From contig JAIRZR010000378.1 in NCBI GenBank assembly GCA_031267155.1, positions 1-22,264 of the forward strand: a stretch of DNA of 22,264 bases. The letters are read 5' to 3'. Below are positions 7,754 to 15,532 of this stretch, piece after piece. The stretch is from Prevotellaceae bacterium (GTDB lineage Bacteria > Bacteroidota > Bacteroidia > Bacteroidales > UBA932). Position 1 is the first letter of the stretch. Each line of letters begins with the position of its first letter. A program made the position numbers and the translations under genes. Below the pieces are notes generated by a model that was given only the letters and a program-made list of their open reading frames with translations, was not told the DNA's origin and searched no databases.

Positions 7754-8030
7754 GACATGCGAACTGTACGATATTGCAAAAGAGGAAATAATATCAAGGG
7801 ATACAAGCCAGAACGCGCTCGTTCCCCGCATCGTTTTTATAAACGTGGCAAAGGAATACGGCTGGACGTATGCGGAAATAGGGCAGGCGATTAACCGCAC
7901 CCCTTCGGCGATATTCCACAGCATCAATTCAAAGCTGAAAAAGACGGCGCTGTATGAAAGGGGATACAATTCATTAAAAAACGCGACAATAAACGAAAGT
8001 GGAAGACAGTACTACTATATTGAATCATAA
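7716..8030 (+). CDS. Small DNA-binding protein resembling DnaA domain IV
   Basis: A 104-residue protein with the core AKEYGWTYAEIGQAINRTPS followed by AIFHSINSKLKK. This matches the layout of the DnaA C-terminal domain (helix-turn-helix with IGxxF..RDHTTVxHA), which recognises DnaA boxes. None of the ATPase part of DnaA is present. The start at 7716 (MEKTIQIAELL) is preferred over 7692 because it gives a short overlap with the small terminase gene and a cleaner N-terminus. The gene also overlaps the large terminase by 32 bases, so all three are probably co-translated. It may help select the packaging site or regulate replication; the role is an inference. Confidence 0.7.
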   Translation: MEKTIQIAELLDKTCELYDIAKEEIISRDTSQNALVPRIVFINVAKEYGWTYAEIGQAINRTPSAIFHSINSKLKKTALYERGYNSLKNATINESGRQYYYIES

Positions 8031-9324
8031 GGTAAACGGATCGTTTAAAGATGCGTTTTACACGGACAGGCAGATTATTGACTGCGTTGGCGGTCGCGGG
8101 CGTGGAGCGTCGTTTTTCGGCACGCAGTATTTCCTGTACAAAATAGTGTCGGAAGAATATTTCCGGGGAGTATTTCTGAGGCGCATACACAATGACATAC
8201 GGAGCTCCCTTTTCCAGGACTTTAAAGACAGGATAGCGGAAACCGGACTTGAGAGCCTGTTTAAAATCAATGAAAACGAAATGACGGCAATCTACAGGCC
8301 TACCGGAAACAAAATCATAAGCAAGGGAACGGTAAGAGATTCCGGTCGTTCGGCAAACATGAAATCGCTGGCGGGATTTACGCACATACTTATTGAGGAA
8401 GCCAACGAACTCGACGAAACCGACTACGACACGCTCATTGTGTCGCTCCGTACAACAAAAGCCGAAACGAAAGTAATCCGGCTGTTCAATCCCCCGCCAA
8501 TATCGCACTGGATATGGAGAGACTACAATCTGAAGGAACACGAGCCGGTATTTATCGACGGGAAAAAAGAAATATTCTGGGATTACAGTCCCAAATCGGA
8601 TTCCGATATTGAAATGGTGCGCGCGACTTATCACGAAAACAGGGGAAACATCAACGAAAAAGCCATAGCGCTGTACGAAGGCTACAGGGAGAAAAACCCC
8701 GTCTATTACTACAACCAGATAAAGGGACTGATAACGGGCGGTATGAAGGGACGCGTCTATTCCGGCTGGGAAAAGATGAGCGCCGGAGAATTTGAAGCTA
8801 TAGAGTGCCGGAACGTTTATATTGTCGATTTTGGATATTTCCCCGATCCGACTGCAGTGATACAGGTAAAATGGAAGAATAACGAAATCTATGTGCATGA
8901 ACTGATTTACGAGACGGGACTTGACGACCTGATGCTTGCAAAGAGGTTTATCGACAGGGGCGTTTCTTACAGAAACCTGATTATTGCCGATTACGGGAAC
9001 GGCGGCAATTTGCGGATAGTAACATTCCGCAGCGCCGGAAGCGGAGCATGGCGAAATATCGAAGGCTATCCGGACTTGCGGAAGGGCTTTTCCATGATGG
9101 CTGCAAAAAAGGGCAGCGGGAGCATTGCGTCCGGCATCAAGACAGTGCAGGGGCTAAAGGTTTATATGACGGAGAACTCCAAAAACGGCTGGCACGAGTA
9201 TCAGAATTACATCTGGGCGACGGACAGGGACGGAGAACCGCTCGGCATACCGGTAGATAAAAATAACCACATTATGGACTGTATAAGGTACTTTGTTCAA
9301 TACAGAATATCCATGCCGATTTAG
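7999..9324 (+). CDS. terL: Terminase large subunit
   Basis: ATP-driven motor and nuclease that fills the prohead. In the ATPase half the P-loop region is GGRGRGAS (31-38), the Walker B is THILIEEANEL (Glu133-Glu134) and the coupling motif is SLRTT (149-153). In the nuclease half, acidic residues are in VDFGYF (Asp277), IIADYGNGG (Asp331) and NHIMDCIRYF (Asp427). The 441 residues fit the family. The P-loop lacks the usual lysine: Ala37 stands where GKS/T is expected. The start is GTG at 7999, overlapping the previous gene; TTG at 8020 is an alternative. Terminators follow at 9394-9453. Confidence 0.92.
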   Translation: MEDSTTILNHKVNGSFKDAFYTDRQIIDCVGGRGRGASFFGTQYFLYKIVSEEYFRGVFLRRIHNDIRSSLFQDFKDRIAETGLESLFKINENEMTAIYRPTGNKIISKGTVRDSGRSANMKSLAGFTHILIEEANELDETDYDTLIVSLRTTKAETKVIRLFNPPPISHWIWRDYNLKEHEPVFIDGKKEIFWDYSPKSDSDIEMVRATYHENRGNINEKAIALYEGYREKNPVYYYNQIKGLITGGMKGRVYSGWEKMSAGEFEAIECRNVYIVDFGYFPDPTAVIQVKWKNNEIYVHELIYETGLDDLMLAKRFIDRGVSYRNLIIADYGNGGNLRIVTFRSAGSGAWRNIEGYPDLRKGFSMMAAKKGSGSIASGIKTVQGLKVYMTENSKNGWHEYQNYIWATDRDGEPLGIPVDKNNHIMDCIRYFVQYRISMPI

Positions 9325-9357
9325 AGTTAAAAACTAAAAGTTAAAAACTAAAAGTTT
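9324..9357. repeat. GAGTTAAAAACTAAAAG heptamer array after terL
   Basis: Two tandem units of GTTAAAAACTAAAA start at the terL stop and run into a short hairpin (TCGC-AAT-GCGA). This is the inverse orientation of the array next to gltB. Confidence 0.6.
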
Positions 9358-9385
9358 CGCAATGCGAGAGGAAAGTAATTTGTAA

Positions 9386-9477
9386 GGGGTTACAACAGGG
9401 GTTACAGCCTGTTTTTCTATTAGCCGCAATTTCGCAGGAGATTGCGGCTTTTATCGTTTACCCTATGTTTACCCTGT
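9386..9477. repeat. Paired GGGGTTACA / GTTTACCCT repeats around a terminator
   Basis: GGGGTTACA occurs twice (about 9386-9406) on the left. GTTTACCCTAT and GTTTACCCTGT occur in tandem at 9456-9466 and 9467-9477 on the right. The right pair read in reverse complement gives AGGGTAAAC, related to the left motif, so the set forms an imperfect inverted arrangement around the hairpin at 9422-9449. Confidence 0.5.
9394..9453 (+). terminator. Tandem intrinsic terminators after the packaging genes
   Basis: The first hairpin pairs AACAGG (9394-9399) with CCTGTT (9408-9413) followed by TTTTC. The second pairs AGCCGCAAT (9422-9430) with ATTGCGGCT (9441-9449) followed by TTTAT. Together they should separate terminase transcription from the portal operon. 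Confidence 0.75.
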
Positions 9478-9493
9478 GATGTCCTGAAAACAT

Positions 9494-9559
9494 TTTGAAT
9501 CATTTTTGAATGTTTTTTGAATGCAGCGATACACGCATTCCGCATTCTGCTTTTCTTTG
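9494..9559 (+). promoter_or_regulatory. Late-type regulatory region of the portal operon: three 11-bp-spaced TTTGAAT sites
   Basis: TTTGAAT occurs at 9494, 9505 and 9516, exactly one helical turn apart. It is followed by GCAGCGATACACGCA and a TTTTCTTTG box (9551-9559) that could serve as a relaxed -7 element. Bases 9498-9537 are identical to the reverse complement of 20958-20997 upstream of the tape measure gene. Confidence 0.65.
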
Positions 9560-9571
9560 CAAAAAAATAGT

Positions 9572-10813
9572 ATGACATTTTTTGGCAGAAATAAGGAAAA
9601 GAAAAAGGAAAGTAAAGAGGACTGCACGCCCGGACAAAGGGACTGGTTTTTTCCCATAAGCATGTCGGGGAGGGAGAATTTCTTTGGGCACAACTATTTT
9701 TCTGCCTACAGGCTCATATCCCAGGTACGGATGGTTATCGACAAAAGAGCCGAATGTCTGGCTTCGGCGGTTCCCTACATCCTGGACGGGGACGGGAACG
9801 AACCGCAGGGAGAAAACGCAAAAGCCGCCCGCAAACTTTTTGATACTCCAAACTTCACGCAGTCGTTTTCGGAACTGTATGTGCTGAAGGAAATATACCG
9901 TCTGATATACGGCTGGTCTGCGATATATCTTTTCCGGGGATTTCCAGGTGCAATACCGGCTGCAATGTTTGCCATACCGCCTTCGCTGCTGGATCTTCAG
10001 GTAAATAAGAACTATCTGGTGTATAATCAGAAGGATGCCAGCAATATTGTGAAGACAGTTAAAATATCGGGTACAAATTTCGATATAAACTTTTCAGACC
10101 TGATATTTTTCCGTGATTCGATTCCGAACACGGACAATCCGCTCATCTCCGATTCGAAAATGCAGGCGGTGTTTAACGAATACGATCTGGCGGCGGCAAT
10201 ATCGGAAGCCGAAAAGACGATAGTCGAGCGTCGCGGGGCTTTGGGCATACTCTCAAAAGACATAAACGATCCTACCAGCGTCGATTTATTTGATGAGGAA
10301 CGGGAGGAACTCCAGGAGAGATATAAGGCTGCATACGGGATGACAATGTCAAAGAATCAGATAATCATCACGGGAATGGCTTTGAAATGGCAGCAGATGG
10401 CTTTGCCGGTGCGCGATCTGATGCTTATAGAGCTTGGCGAGGAGGCGCAAAAGCGTATTGCCGGAGTGTATGACCTGCCTTACAACCTCCTGCCCGGCGG
10501 TTTTAATTCCAAATATTCCGATCTGATAGAGGCAAAGAAATATCTTTATAGCTCAAAGGCAATTCCCACATCCGCAAGCGACGCAAAAAAGTTTGACGCC
10601 GCAATTCTCGAAAAATATGGGTTGCATTTGAAGCTGGATTATTCAGACATGTTCCTGTTTCAGGATGATTTAAATAGAAAGGCGACGGCAGTCAACGCTA
10701 TTGTAAACGGGCTTAACGCCGCGTTTACGTCGGGAAACATAACAAGAGAAGAATGGCGGCTAAATGCAAGCCAGTATATAGAAATCGACCCGAACAAAAC
10801 AATTAACAATTAA
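9572..10813 (+). CDS. Phage portal protein (HK97 type)
   Basis: The portal forms the dodecameric ring at one capsid vertex through which DNA enters and to which the neck attaches. The 413-residue product has the usual portal layout: a basic N-terminus, an early segment with AYRLISQVRMVIDKRAECLAS (about 50-70), a central region IFFRDSIPNTDNPL and the long helical segment with PLxDLxLIELGEEAQKRIAGVYDLPYNLL, where portal proteins carry the sequence that starts the crown and selects first-binding DNA. I chose ATG at 9572 rather than 9521 because the extra 17 residues would be encoded by the regulatory repeat. It is the first gene after tandem terminators and opens the head operon. Confidence 0.88.
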   Translation: MTFFGRNKEKKKESKEDCTPGQRDWFFPISMSGRENFFGHNYFSAYRLISQVRMVIDKRAECLASAVPYILDGDGNEPQGENAKAARKLFDTPNFTQSFSELYVLKEIYRLIYGWSAIYLFRGFPGAIPAAMFAIPPSLLDLQVNKNYLVYNQKDASNIVKTVKISGTNFDINFSDLIFFRDSIPNTDNPLISDSKMQAVFNEYDLAAAISEAEKTIVERRGALGILSKDINDPTSVDLFDEEREELQERYKAAYGMTMSKNQIIITGMALKWQQMALPVRDLMLIELGEEAQKRIAGVYDLPYNLLPGGFNSKYSDLIEAKKYLYSSKAIPTSASDAKKFDAAILEKYGLHLKLDYSDMFLFQDDLNRKATAVNAIVNGLNAAFTSGNITREEWRLNASQYIEIDPNKTINN

Positions 10814-10834
10814 TAATTAACAATTAACAATTAA
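10800..10834. repeat. ATTAACA heptamer array between portal and protease genes
   Basis: Tandem AATTAACAATTAA units cover the portal stop codon and most of the gap to the next gene. It is AT-rich and of the same 7-base periodicity as the AACTCTTAG arrays but differs in sequence. Confidence 0.55.
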
Positions 10835-10849
10835 GCGGGAAAAAGAATT

Positions 10850-11584
10850 ATGGAGAAAGATAAATTACAGATAAAACGCGCAAATACACCGGCATTTTGC
10901 TACAGGGCGTATGCAAGGGACGTCAACAGAAAGGAACTTGAGGAAGGCTCAAGAATCGTAAAGGGCTACCTTGCATCGTTCGGAACAAAGGATGATGCCG
11001 GCGATATTCTCATAAAGGGATGCTTTGCCAAATCGCTGACCGAACACGGTCCCGATTCAAAGTCGAATCAGAAAATAGTGCACCTCTGGCAGCACGACCA
11101 TAAGACGCCGCTCGGAAAATACCTTGTGCTGGAGGAAACAGAGCAGGGACTTTATTTCGAGGCGGAGTTTGACGGCATTCCCGAAGCTGACCGGGCAATC
11201 GCTCAGTACAAATCCGGCACGCTTAACCAGCATTCGTTTGGGTTCCGGTATATCTGGGACAAAATAGAATACTCAAACGAACAGGACGCTTTTATCGTGA
11301 AGGAGGTCGTACTGTTCGAAGGTTCTACCGTAACATTCGGATGCAATCCGAACACTCCGTTTCTGGGCTTCGGCAAATCTGCCGAGCACGACCGCAACAT
11401 ATTGAAGTCGCTCGAAGCGGAAACGGAAATTACACTTTCGGCTTTGGGCTACGAAAAGCAGCTGGAGGTAAGAAAAATAATTGCAAAATATCAGTCACTC
11501 GTTGATTTTAAGCCGATCGACAAAGAATCACTTAGAAGTAAACCGGAGCCGACAAAGAAAATAAGTATTAACGATTTATTCTAA
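10850..11584 (+). CDS. HK97-family prohead protease (peptidase S78)
   Basis: Cleaves the capsid delta domain during head maturation. The 244 residues contain the conserved GYLASFGTKDDAGDILIKGCF strand (about 39-59), the catalytic His in HLWQHDH (His82 or His84), the catalytic Ser129 in LNQHSFGFRYI and Glu147 in VVLFEGSTVTFGCNPNTPF. These match the herpesvirus-assemblin-like fold of the family. The basic C-terminal tail is the part normally removed by self-cleavage. It lies between portal and capsid, the standard position. Confidence 0.93.
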   Translation: MEKDKLQIKRANTPAFCYRAYARDVNRKELEEGSRIVKGYLASFGTKDDAGDILIKGCFAKSLTEHGPDSKSNQKIVHLWQHDHKTPLGKYLVLEETEQGLYFEAEFDGIPEADRAIAQYKSGTLNQHSFGFRYIWDKIEYSNEQDAFIVKEVVLFEGSTVTFGCNPNTPFLGFGKSAEHDRNILKSLEAETEITLSALGYEKQLEVRKIIAKYQSLVDFKPIDKESLRSKPEPTKKISINDLF

Positions 11585-11595
11585 AGTGTTTAAAA

Positions 11596-12894
11596 ATGAA
11601 TAAAAAAGATTTTGACCCTGTCAGGCTTGAGGTTAGAAAGAAAATCTCGGATCTGCAAAACAGGGAAGGCGTCAGCGAGGACGCCAAAAGTACTTTCAAG
11701 GCTATTGAGGAGGCGTTTGAAAAAACGTTTGACAGTATTGGTCAGATAGCCGAGAATGGCAGCGGGCTGTCGGAGATTGAAACGAAGCTCACGGATTTCT
11801 CCGGGAAATTTGATGCTATCGAAAAAGCCAAGTATGGCGACACAATCGACGCAATCAAAACGGCGATGGAAGATTTGAAAGGCAAGTTGAAGGTAGAGAC
11901 TGACAAGCCGGCTCAGACGTGGAAGAGTTTTTATGAGGAACATAAGGACGCTTTCAAGAAACTGAGGGAAACACGTCAGGATTTGCCTTTCTCTGAGATG
12001 AAAGCCGCGAACATAATCATGACAGGCAACATCACGCCTACTCCCAATCCGTACTATCCGGCAACGACGCTCATTCCCGGAATATTTCCGGTTGTGAATC
12101 CCGCGCAGAGGATACTCGACTACGTAAGCCGGGGGACCGTGGGAACTCCGAACGTGGCTCTGATTAACGAGGTAAACGGAGAGGGCGACGCGGCATTCAT
12201 TGCGGAAGGCGCCTTAAAGCCCCTGATGGATTTCGATTTCAAGACCGAAAACGCCGTAGTAAAGAAAATCGCCGTCAAGGTAAAGGTATCGGAAGAGATG
12301 CTCGACGATATTGAGTTTATGGCTTCCGAGACCGAACGTCTGATTTTTGACAAGCTGCAAAGAAAGTTGCGGGCGAAAGTACTGTCCGGAACAGGCGCGG
12401 GAACGGAAATCAAAGGCGTTGCAACTTATGCCGGCGGTTACGCTCAAACATGTCTGGACGGCAAAATCGCATCTCCCGGACTGCCGGAAGTGCTGAAAGT
12501 TGCGGCATCCCAGATCAAGTCGCTTGGCTTTGACGGAAACCTCGTTGCATTCGTCAATCCCTGCGATTACACGGAAAACGTGCTGAGAAAGGATGCGAAC
12601 GGGCAGCTTCTGGATTTCAGCGAAATACTGAAGGGAATCGAAGTTGTGGAAACGGGCGAAATCGACCCTGACGATTTCCTGATTGGAGACCTGTCAAAAT
12701 ACCGCTTCCTTGTTTACAAGGATTATTCTGTCCGTTACGGATACGGAACCAACGCAGCCGGCAGTGATTTCGAGACAAACATTATTACGATTATCGCAGA
12801 AATGCGCGTACTCGGCATAATGTCTCAAAACGAAATCGGCGCACTGGTAAAAGACAGTATTTCAACTGTAGTAGGCAATATTGAACAGGCGTAA
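11596..12894 (+). CDS. Major capsid protein, HK97 fold
   Basis: Forms the icosahedral shell. The 432 residues begin with a charged, helical delta (scaffolding) domain of about 110-130 residues. The capsid fold follows, with the hallmark stretch around 155-215 (TTLIPGIFPVVNPAQRILDY ... AFIAEGALKPLMDFDF) and the helical SEEMLDDIEFMASETERLI segment that precedes the spine helix. The delta domain fits the upstream protease, which would cut it off. No separate scaffold gene is needed. Confidence 0.96.
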   Translation: MNKKDFDPVRLEVRKKISDLQNREGVSEDAKSTFKAIEEAFEKTFDSIGQIAENGSGLSEIETKLTDFSGKFDAIEKAKYGDTIDAIKTAMEDLKGKLKVETDKPAQTWKSFYEEHKDAFKKLRETRQDLPFSEMKAANIIMTGNITPTPNPYYPATTLIPGIFPVVNPAQRILDYVSRGTVGTPNVALINEVNGEGDAAFIAEGALKPLMDFDFKTENAVVKKIAVKVKVSEEMLDDIEFMASETERLIFDKLQRKLRAKVLSGTGAGTEIKGVATYAGGYAQTCLDGKIASPGLPEVLKVAASQIKSLGFDGNLVAFVNPCDYTENVLRKDANGQLLDFSEILKGIEVVETGEIDPDDFLIGDLSKYRFLVYKDYSVRYGYGTNAAGSDFETNIITIIAEMRVLGIMSQNEIGALVKDSISTVVGNIEQA

Positions 12895-12905
12895 AATAAA
12901 GTGTT

Positions 12906-13094
12906 ATGGCAGAAGTAAAGAAGGAAGAAAAGAAGGTCGTAATCAGACTGACTGACAAGGCTGTCGTTGAGGCGACGGAAACGAATCCCGCAGTAAAAAA
13001 GGGACGCATGAAAGCCGGGCAGAAATATGAAGTTCACCCGAATCATGTAAAGTATCTTACAGGAAACGGATACGCTAAACTGATTGAGGGGTGA
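12906..13094 (+). CDS. Small conserved-type head protein of unknown function
   Basis: A 62-residue, highly charged protein: basic-acidic N-terminus (MAEVKKEEKKVVIRLTDKA) and a C-terminal KYEVHPNHVKYLTGNGYAKLIE segment. Small proteins with a VHPxxxxxLxxxGYA-type ending are often found directly after the capsid gene in phages, where they may bind head or connector, but no specific role can be assigned. Its TGA overlaps the GTG start of the next gene (GTGA), indicating coupled translation. Confidence 0.6.
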   Translation: MAEVKKEEKKVVIRLTDKAVVEATETNPAVKKGRMKAGQKYEVHPNHVKYLTGNGYAKLIEG

Positions 13095-13552
13095 TTGTGG
13101 ATTTCGGCATATTCGAAGGTGAAATCATGATCGGGCAGCTCGAAAGTCCGCCGGTTCAGGAATCCGTGCAGTGGTTTATCGACAGGTACGAACCCGTATT
13201 TTTGCGGGAACAGCTTGGCGTGGCGCTGTACATGGAATTTGTAGACGGGCTTTCGCGGGAGTCTGTTGAGGATAAATGGATAACGCTTAAGGATATGATG
13301 GAATATCCCGCTGCGGAATATATCTATTGTAAATACATGCGCAATCAGAGCATGGAAACATCCGGCGTGGGCGCTGTCCTTACGGATGTGGACACTGCAA
13401 GGAGAGTTTCCCCATGGGAGAAAATTGTACACGCATGGAACGACATGATTGATTTAACGCAGGATATTCATCACAGACTGAGCGCCAATCCCGAATACCC
13501 CGATTATTGCCGGAAAAAAAGATACAGTAAAATTAATTCATTCGGACTGTGA
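13091..13552 (+). CDS. Probable head-tail connector (adaptor-like) protein
   Basis: A 153-residue, mainly helical protein after the capsid gene. The segment SVQWFIDRYEPVFLREQLGVALYMEF resembles the N-terminal helices of adaptor proteins that dock to the portal. The central part (LKDMMEYPAAEYIYCKYMRN) and a C-terminal helix fit the same bundle. GTG at 13091 overlaps the previous stop; ATG at 13127 is an alternative start. The assignment is by position and general layout; sequence identity to a named family is not shown. Confidence 0.5.
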   Translation: MIVDFGIFEGEIMIGQLESPPVQESVQWFIDRYEPVFLREQLGVALYMEFVDGLSRESVEDKWITLKDMMEYPAAEYIYCKYMRNQSMETSGVGAVLTDVDTARRVSPWEKIVHAWNDMIDLTQDIHHRLSANPEYPDYCRKKRYSKINSFGL

Positions 13553-13557
13553 CTTTT

Positions 13558-13589
13558 AGAGTTAAGAACTAAGAACTAAGAGTTAAGAG
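13558..13589. repeat. GAGTTAAGAACTAAG heptamer array before the 13589 gene
   Basis: Tandem units of GTTAAGAACTAAGAACTAAGA fill the gap between two head genes and end at the first base of the GTG start codon. Confidence 0.65.
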
Positions 13590-14137
13590 TGATAATCGTT
13601 GTTGACATAATGCGTAAGGTCGTTGAAAGAACGGCAAAAAGGTACGGGAGCGATGTGCTTTTCTTTCACGGGCATATACACGAAATCGCTGTCGAGCTGA
13701 AACAGCGCAGCGATAGCGCCAAATACCGTGAACAGAAATATCCGTGCATCATGATGCTTGAGGATTTCCGGGAGACACATTCGACCGGCAAGCCCTGGGA
13801 CATGGAAGCGGATGTTCAAGTACTGATTGTTGCGGGTTCGGACATGAACTACACGTCCGACGAACGGATTGAGAAGGTTTTCAAACCTGTTTTGTATCCG
13901 ATATGCGACGCTTTTATCTCCGCGCTGAAAGGCTCATCACGGATACTGTCTGTTCCGTCGAGTAATTTAAGGTATCTGAAAATTGACAGGCACAAGTGTA
14001 CATCGGCATTTCTCAGGGAAGTCAGCTATGCTAACGAATCTACAAAGTCGCAGAACACCGCGGCTTTGCTTGCCGATCACCTTGATGCCATTGAATTGAA
14101 TTTGAATTTAAAATTAATGGAATTGGAAGATTGTTAA
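13589..14137 (+). CDS. Phage structural protein of unknown function, head-closure or tail-terminator position
   Basis: A 182-residue protein between the connector candidate and the tail-tube candidate, the slot usually taken by head-closure or tail-terminator proteins. It has an alpha/beta character, with EADVQVLIVAGSDMNYTSDERIEKVFKPVLYP in the middle, reminiscent of tail-terminator folds. I see no decisive motif. GTG at 13589 follows the heptamer array directly; ATG at 13610 (MRKVVERTAKRYG) is a plausible alternative start. Confidence 0.5.
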   Translation: MIIVVDIMRKVVERTAKRYGSDVLFFHGHIHEIAVELKQRSDSAKYREQKYPCIMMLEDFRETHSTGKPWDMEADVQVLIVAGSDMNYTSDERIEKVFKPVLYPICDAFISALKGSSRILSVPSSNLRYLKIDRHKCTSAFLREVSYANESTKSQNTAALLADHLDAIELNLNLKLMELEDC

Positions 14138-14153
14138 AAAATTTGTTTAAATT

Positions 14154-15059
14154 ATGGCAAATATAACTTTTTGTGGAACATCGGGCGGGAACACAGGTCT
14201 CCCGCGCTGCGATGCCAAAATGAACACGCCGACGGGAGTGATATTCGTTCCGCGTGATGCAAGCATTTCCGAAGCGGATGCGGACGATTTGATTGCAACG
14301 ATACAGAGCAGGATAAAGGACGACAGTTCACTCCTGCGCTGGTATCCTGTTATCGGAATCGAGCAGATTACCGACAGCAGCGAAGAGCCTGTTACCGGCA
14401 ACCTTGCGGCTACCGGATACAGCGAGAAACTCAGGGACGGAGCGGCAATATACCTCTTCGAGTACCCTGCAAGGGTTTGCAAAGCGAAAGTCCTTAAGCA
14501 GTTTGATCAGTGGGACGGCGGCGCATACGTGATTACGGGCGACAAAAAGCTCTGGGGACGCGTAATGCAGGATAACAGCCTGGCGCCTTATCTCCCGTCA
14601 TCCGTGGCGGTGTACGGCGGCGGCTTCAACGACGGGCAGAACATCATCACATCGAAACTCCAGATCAATTTCGGAGCGCAGGGCGCTTTTATCGAGCGCA
14701 GCGGGTTCTTCGGGTTTGAGGAGGAGGATGATATCGACAGCATTGTCGGACTGCAGACGGCAAATATCCTGTCCAGCGGGACGCTGAAATACAAAGCCGT
14801 TACCAAATGCGACCGTCAGAATCTGTACGACCTTTACGGCTCTACGCTGGCGGCTACTACGCTCTGGAAGGTAACGAAGGCTTCCGACGGTTCGTCCGTT
14901 ACCGTTACTGCCGTAACCGGTAACGCATCGACAAAGGACTACAGCCTGACATTCACCGCTCCCTCGGAGAAGTATTTTGTCTCCCTTGCAGCCGTTTCCG
15001 TACTGGAGGCAGCCGGGATTGTAGGCTATGAATTTGACCGCTTAACCGTTAATCCGTAA
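14154..15059 (+). CDS. Probable major tail tube protein
   Basis: A 301-residue, beta-rich protein. It is well placed for the tail tube: after the head-tail joining genes and before the tape measure region. It starts with ANITFCGTSGGNTGLPRCDA and has long strands in the middle (KLQINFGAQGAFIERSGFFGF), and a C-terminal region with SSVTVTAVTGNASTKDYSLTF that looks like an Ig-like or strand-rich add-on. There is no tail sheath gene, so a non-contractile tail is likely. Function is inferred from position, size and composition. Confidence 0.6.
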   Translation: MANITFCGTSGGNTGLPRCDAKMNTPTGVIFVPRDASISEADADDLIATIQSRIKDDSSLLRWYPVIGIEQITDSSEEPVTGNLAATGYSEKLRDGAAIYLFEYPARVCKAKVLKQFDQWDGGAYVITGDKKLWGRVMQDNSLAPYLPSSVAVYGGGFNDGQNIITSKLQINFGAQGAFIERSGFFGFEEEDDIDSIVGLQTANILSSGTLKYKAVTKCDRQNLYDLYGSTLAATTLWKVTKASDGSSVTVTAVTGNASTKDYSLTFTAPSEKYFVSLAAVSVLEAAGIVGYEFDRLTVNP

Positions 15060-15063
15060 GGCA

Positions 15064-15267
15064 ATGAAGATTGAAAACGTGGATTTCGACGTCAGAGCCG
15101 TTGCGGGAATGACTGAAAAGCAGTTCATCGAAACGCATCTCTCAACCGTCCGGACTGACCTGCCGGTTGAAACGCGGGAAAAATGGCTTGCCATGGCATA
15201 CGGAAAGATAAGCGGAAGAAGGAAAAACGCCGAAAAGACGTCTGAAAAGGCGACTGAATTGGATTGA
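15064..15267 (+). CDS. Small protein after the tail tube gene, unknown function
   Basis: A 67-residue protein, helical and charged, beginning MKIENVDFDVRAVAGMTEKQ and ending in a Lys/Glu-rich tail. It starts 4 bases after the tail tube stop and is the last gene before a strong terminator. The position would suit a tail assembly chaperone or a small tail protein, but nothing in the sequence decides this. Confidence 0.5.
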   Translation: MKIENVDFDVRAVAGMTEKQFIETHLSTVRTDLPVETREKWLAMAYGKISGRRKNAEKTSEKATELD

Positions 15268-15294
15268 TTACTCATTGTGTTTTTATTTGATTGG

Positions 15295-15320
15295 GGAGGG
15301 GAAATTCCCCTCCTTTTTTA
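15295..15320 (+). terminator. Strong intrinsic terminator closing the head-tail operon
   Basis: GGAGGGG (15295-15301) pairs perfectly with CCCCTCC (15307-15313) across AAATT, followed by six T. It ends the transcription unit that begins at the portal gene. Confidence 0.85.
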
Positions 15321-15526
15321 GTTAAGAACTAAGAACTAAGAACTAAGAGTTGCCTGTCGGCGGCATGAGGACAATGAAATAAAGACTTTAAAGACTTTAA
15401 GGGCCTTAAGGAATGGAACAGTGAAAGAAATGGAAGAAATGAATAAATAATAACAGTGAATTGGGAATCAGGAATCATGGGTTGCATTGCGCAACTCTTA
15501 ACTCTTAGTTCTTAGTTCTTAACTCT
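15320..15526. repeat. Composite intergenic repeat, copy A
   Basis: Contains an inverted heptamer array (15320-15350) with GC-rich GCCTGTCGGCGGC, a GACTTTAAG-type array (about 15380-15412), a purine-rich spacer ending in AATAATAACAG, a small hairpin (GTTGC-ATTGC-GCAAC) and a heptamer array AACTCTTAACTCTTAGTTC (15493-15526). The last ends 6 bases before the next start codon. No gene is seen in 15268-15532. Confidence 0.7.
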
Positions 15527-15532
15527 GAAAGT

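Noticed and set aside
7924..8898. A 324-codon minus-strand frame opposite the large terminase
   Set aside because: It spans the DnaA-like and terminase genes, whose motifs are clear, and its own translation has no recognisable features.
9521..9571. Upstream start for the portal protein
   Set aside because: The extra codons coincide with the 40-base regulatory repeat shared with the tape measure upstream region, so they are more likely untranslated.
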